Of a stretch of DNA of 36,179 nucleotides, positions 32,702 through 36,179 are shown piece after piece. Within the stretch, counting starts at the first letter, position 1. Every line of letters starts with the position of its first letter. A model generated the notes under the pieces. The model was not told the DNA's origin and made no database searches. It saw only the letters and a program-made list of their open reading frames with translations. A program made the position numbers and the translations under genes. Source of the stretch: Flavobacteriales bacterium. Lineage in GTDB: Bacteria > Bacteroidota > Bacteroidia > Flavobacteriales_D > Crocinitomicaceae. The stretch covers positions 1 through 36,179 of the forward strand of contig VEQH01000047.1 in assembly GCA_018883325.1 (NCBI GenBank), read 5' to 3'.

Positions 32702-35700
32702 AAGAACTGAAAGCAAATCACAACTAAACGTTTAATCCTTCATTTTTAAACTCAGTTGTAATCTATCCACAAATGTAAAAGAACTGAAAGCAAATCACAA
32801 CGTTATAAAGAACTATTTCAAAACCATTTACGTTGTAATCTATCCACAAATGTAAAAGAACTGAAAGCAAATCACAACACGTCTGCTGTTTTATTAAATT
32901 CAGCTACTGTTGTAATCTATCCACAAATGTAAAAGAACTGAAAGCAAATCACAACGGTACTCTCAAGATGACGACAAATTGAAACGTTGTAATCTATCCA
33001 CAAATGTAAAAGAACTGAAAGCAAATCACAACTGCACCGATAGCAACGTGTTCACATTTCAGGTTGTAATCTATCCACAAATGTAAAAGAACTGAAAGCA
33101 AATCACAACTAATTGCAGGAGTTCAAAGAGGTAGACATGTTGTAATCTATCCACAAATGTAAAAGAACTGAAAGCAAATCACAACGTTTTTTTATGAATT
33201 ATCTAATTTGATTAAGTTGTAATCTATCCACAAATGTAAAAGAACTGAAAGCAAATCACAACAATGCAAAAAGAAGGCATATACAAAAAAGGTTGTAATC
33301 TATCCACAAATGTAAAAGAACTGAAAGCAAATCACAACGTGGCTACGATGCTTATAGCTTCAAGTTAGGTTGTAATCTATCCACAAATGTAAAAGAACTG
33401 AAAGCAAATCACAACAACTTTTCTATATATATAAAATAAAAAAAAGTTGTAATCTATCCACAAATGTAAAAGAACTGAAAGCAAATCACAACTATCTGTA
33501 ATAAACATCTGTAATGCACTTAGTTGTAATCTATCCACAAATGTAAAAGAACTGAAAGCAAATCACAACTCAAGCGCCGTTTTATCGGAGTTATTATCGT
33601 TGTAATCTATCCACAAATGTAAAAGAACTGAAAGCAAATCACAACGATCAACGATGAATCGGTTCTTCGTATCGAGTTGTAATCTATCCACAAATGTAAA
33701 AGAACTGAAAGCAAATCACAACTGCAATTTGTTTTTTAAGATAATCTAAATGGTTGTAATCTATCCACAAATGTAAAAGAACTGAAAGCAAATCACAACT
33801 AGATGTCGAACCACAGATTAGTACAGAGGTTGTAATCTATCCACAAATGTAAAAGAACTGAAAGCAAATCACAACAATTGATATGTTAGCAAAATACGAT
33901 ATGCTGTTGTAATCTATCCACAAATGTAAAAGAACTGAAAGCAAATCACAACAAAGGATTTTATCAAATTGTTTTAACAAATGGTTGTAATCTATCCACA
34001 AATGTAAAAGAACTGAAAGCAAATCACAACGCGCTTATGTAGATGAGCAAAGAGAAGAGTGTTGTAATCTATCCACAAATGTAAAAGAACTGAAAGCAAA
34101 TCACAACAGTATGCAAGACTTATTTAACATTCTTTTCGTTGTAATCTATCCACAAATGTAAAAGAACTGAAAGCAAATCACAACACGACTTTACAAGTAC
34201 CTTGTTTGCAACCGGTTGTAATCTATCCACAAATGTAAAAGAACTGAAAGCAAATCACAACATATAGTCTATTCCATTTTCTTTGAAAATAGTTGTAATC
34301 TATCCACAAATGTAAAAGAACTGAAAGCAAATCACAACCTGCTAATATACAATTATTTGAGTAAAAGGTTGTAATCTATCCACAAATGTAAAAGAACTGA
34401 AAGCAAATCACAACACCTGCCAGCCACATTTTAGAGCAGTTGGTGTTGTAATCTATCCACAAATGTAAAAGAACTGAAAGCAAATCACAACACAAGAAAA
34501 TGTTGGTAGTGCAAGTAAATTGTTGTAATCTATCCACAAATGTAAAAGAACTGAAAGCAAATCACAACTAAAGTAATCGTATGCCTTTAAAACCTGTTGT
34601 TGTAATCTATCCACAAATGTAAAAGAACTGAAAGCAAATCACAACACTCAAATTAAAACAACGCTAAAGCAAGAAGTTGTAATCTATCCACAAATGTAAA
34701 AGAACTGAAAGCAAATCACAACCGAAATATCGAAACTACCTTAGCACGAAACGTTGTAATCTATCCACAAATGTAAAAGAACTGAAAGCAAATCACAACA
34801 GATCCACCACTTGTTTATCACCAATGGTGTTGTAATCTATCCACAAATGTAAAAGAACTGAAAGCAAATCACAACTGCACCGCTATTGGTAGCACCGACG
34901 GGTTGTTGTAATCTATCCACAAATGTAAAAGAACTGAAAGCAAATCACAACATCAACGTTATCAAATAAATAATTCTTTAAGTTGTAATCTATCCACAAA
35001 TGTAAAAGAACTGAAAGCAAATCACAACAACATCTTGTATATTATTAACCACTTGATGGTTGTAATCTATCCACAAATGTAAAAGAACTGAAAGCAAATC
35101 ACAACTAATATCATAAAAGAATATATTGAAATTATGTTGTAATCTATCCACAAATGTAAAAGAACTGAAAGCAAATCACAACATGCTTTAATATTGGAAC
35201 TTATCTTGCGAGTTGTAATCTATCCACAAATGTAAAAGAACTGAAAGCAAATCACAACAAGCTTTAGGAATAGATGAAGCTTTTGACAGTTGTAATCTAT
35301 CCACAAATGTAAAAGAACTGAAAGCAAATCACAACACAAATGAAATACATAGACGATTTGAGTTAGTTGTAATCTATCCACAAATGTAAAAGAACTGAAA
35401 GCAAATCACAACGGATCAACTCTCTGAATTGCACCTTTTACAGTTGTAATCTATCCACAAATGTAAAAGAACTGAAAGCAAATCACAACCTTGTAAGACT
35501 TGAATAGTAACCAATAACGTTGTAATCTATCCACAAATGTAAAAGAACTGAAAGCAAATCACAACAGAAACTAATCATGATGGGAGTTTCATCGCGTTGT
35601 AATCTATCCACAAATGTAAAAGAACTGAAAGCAAATCACAACGAAACTTTGCTCCACCGTTCTTGTTCTTCAGTTGTAATCTATCCACAAATGTAAAAGA

Positions 35701-36179
35701 ACTGAAAGCAAATCACAACCCATGTGTATATATGAATTAAAGATTACGTGTTGTAATCTATCCACAAATGTAAAAGAACTGAAAGCAAATCACAACAAAA
35801 AGAATACAAGGAAATAAAAGAACATTGTTGTAATCTATCCACAAATGTAAAAGAACTGAAAGCAAATCACAACAAAAAGAGATTTGCTCATTGTTGCACA
35901 CGAGTTGTAATCTATCCACAAATGTAAAAGAACTGAAAGCAAATCACAACTCAGAATCAATTCTTGAATATTGCGCATTGTTGTAATCTATCCACAAATG
36001 TAAAAGAACTGAAAGCAAATCACAACTAATTATCCAAACGTGTGTTGTTTTTAGCTGTTGTAATCTATCCACAAATGTAAAAGAACTGAAAGCAAATCAC
36101 AACTACTCAGAATAAGATGGCATACAGCCACTGTTGTAATCTATACACAAATGTAAAAGAACTGAAAGCAAATCACAAC
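32678..36179 (-). CRISPR. type II-C CRISPR array, 46 repeats and 45 spacers, continuing past the window
   Basis: The 47-bp repeat (plus strand begins GTTGTAATCTATCC and ends GCAAATCACAAC) occurs 46 times from 32678 to 36133. All copies that I read are identical except the last, which has A for C at 36145. There are 33 spacers of 30 nt, 11 of 29 nt and one of 31 nt (33953-33983). crRNA sense is the minus strand, fixed by the tracrRNA anti-repeat. In that sense each repeat contains TTG (positions 2-4), a 20-base spacer and TACATTTG (25-32), a promoter-like arrangement. The array reaches the right edge of the window, so its true end is not visible. Confidence 0.99.

Noticed and set aside
33837..34022. 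Open frame inside the CRISPR array
   Set aside because: It is made of translated repeats and changes with each spacer; not a gene.
34876..34904. Two spacers starting with the same TGCACCG (33033 and 34876)
   Set aside because: The similarity ends after about 10 bases and is compatible with chance among 45 spacers.
32678..36179. Array transcribed on the plus strand from a cas2-side leader
   Set aside because: The tracrRNA anti-repeat complements the repeat end that would then be 3', which type II pairing does not use; the promoter-like boxes are also on the minus strand.

Overview
The window looks like a chromosomal segment of a low-GC Bacteroidota, most likely a member of the Flavobacteriales. 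The evidence is AT-rich codon use, a type IX secretion (T9SS) C-terminal sorting domain on a subtilase, several TAnnTTTG boxes (the Bacteroidota -7 promoter element) just upstream of starts, and a type II-C CRISPR-Cas9 locus with a 47-bp repeat and a large Cas9. The genus is not determined.

Positions 1-25470 carry ordinary chromosomal genes. In order: the last codons of a gene; two small secreted or outer-membrane proteins and a T9SS-sorted subtilase (minus strand); a second subtilase, an NTF2-like protein, an esterase-like hydrolase and prmC; a persulfide-dioxygenase/rhodanese fusion; a tightly coupled minus-strand run (20-residue-repeat protein, DUF2461 protein, S9 peptidase, beta-propeller protein); ugd; a GlmU-like nucleotidyltransferase; a sodium:solute symporter; a membrane-anchored hypothetical; two copies of a structured ~115-bp repeat; a second persulfide-dioxygenase/rhodanese paralogue; two paralogous lipoproteins flanking a DUF4424-like protein; and an MFS transporter.

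Positions 25577-36179 are a complete II-C CRISPR-Cas locus except that the array runs off the right edge. The order is tracrRNA (minus strand), cas9, terminator, a ribbon-helix-helix antitoxin plus MazF/PemK toxin pair, cas1, a 4 x 32-bp tandem repeat, cas2, a 46-bp perfect palindrome, then 46 repeats and 45 spacers. The tracrRNA anti-repeat matches 20 consecutive bases of the repeat, which fixes the crRNA sense as the minus strand, so the array is transcribed back toward the cas genes.

Three things stand out. (1) In crRNA sense every repeat contains TTG-N20-TACATTTG, a full match to the Bacteroidota promoter consensus, so each spacer may have its own promoter. (2) A toxin-antitoxin operon with its own palindromic operator sits between cas9 and cas1-cas2, behind a cas9 terminator, so the adaptation genes may be expressed from the toxin-antitoxin promoter. 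(3) Next to the cas2-proximal repeat lies a degenerate inverted half-repeat. It pairs with that repeat over 21 bp in the minus-strand RNA, and its two substitutions are G-U wobbles only in that RNA.
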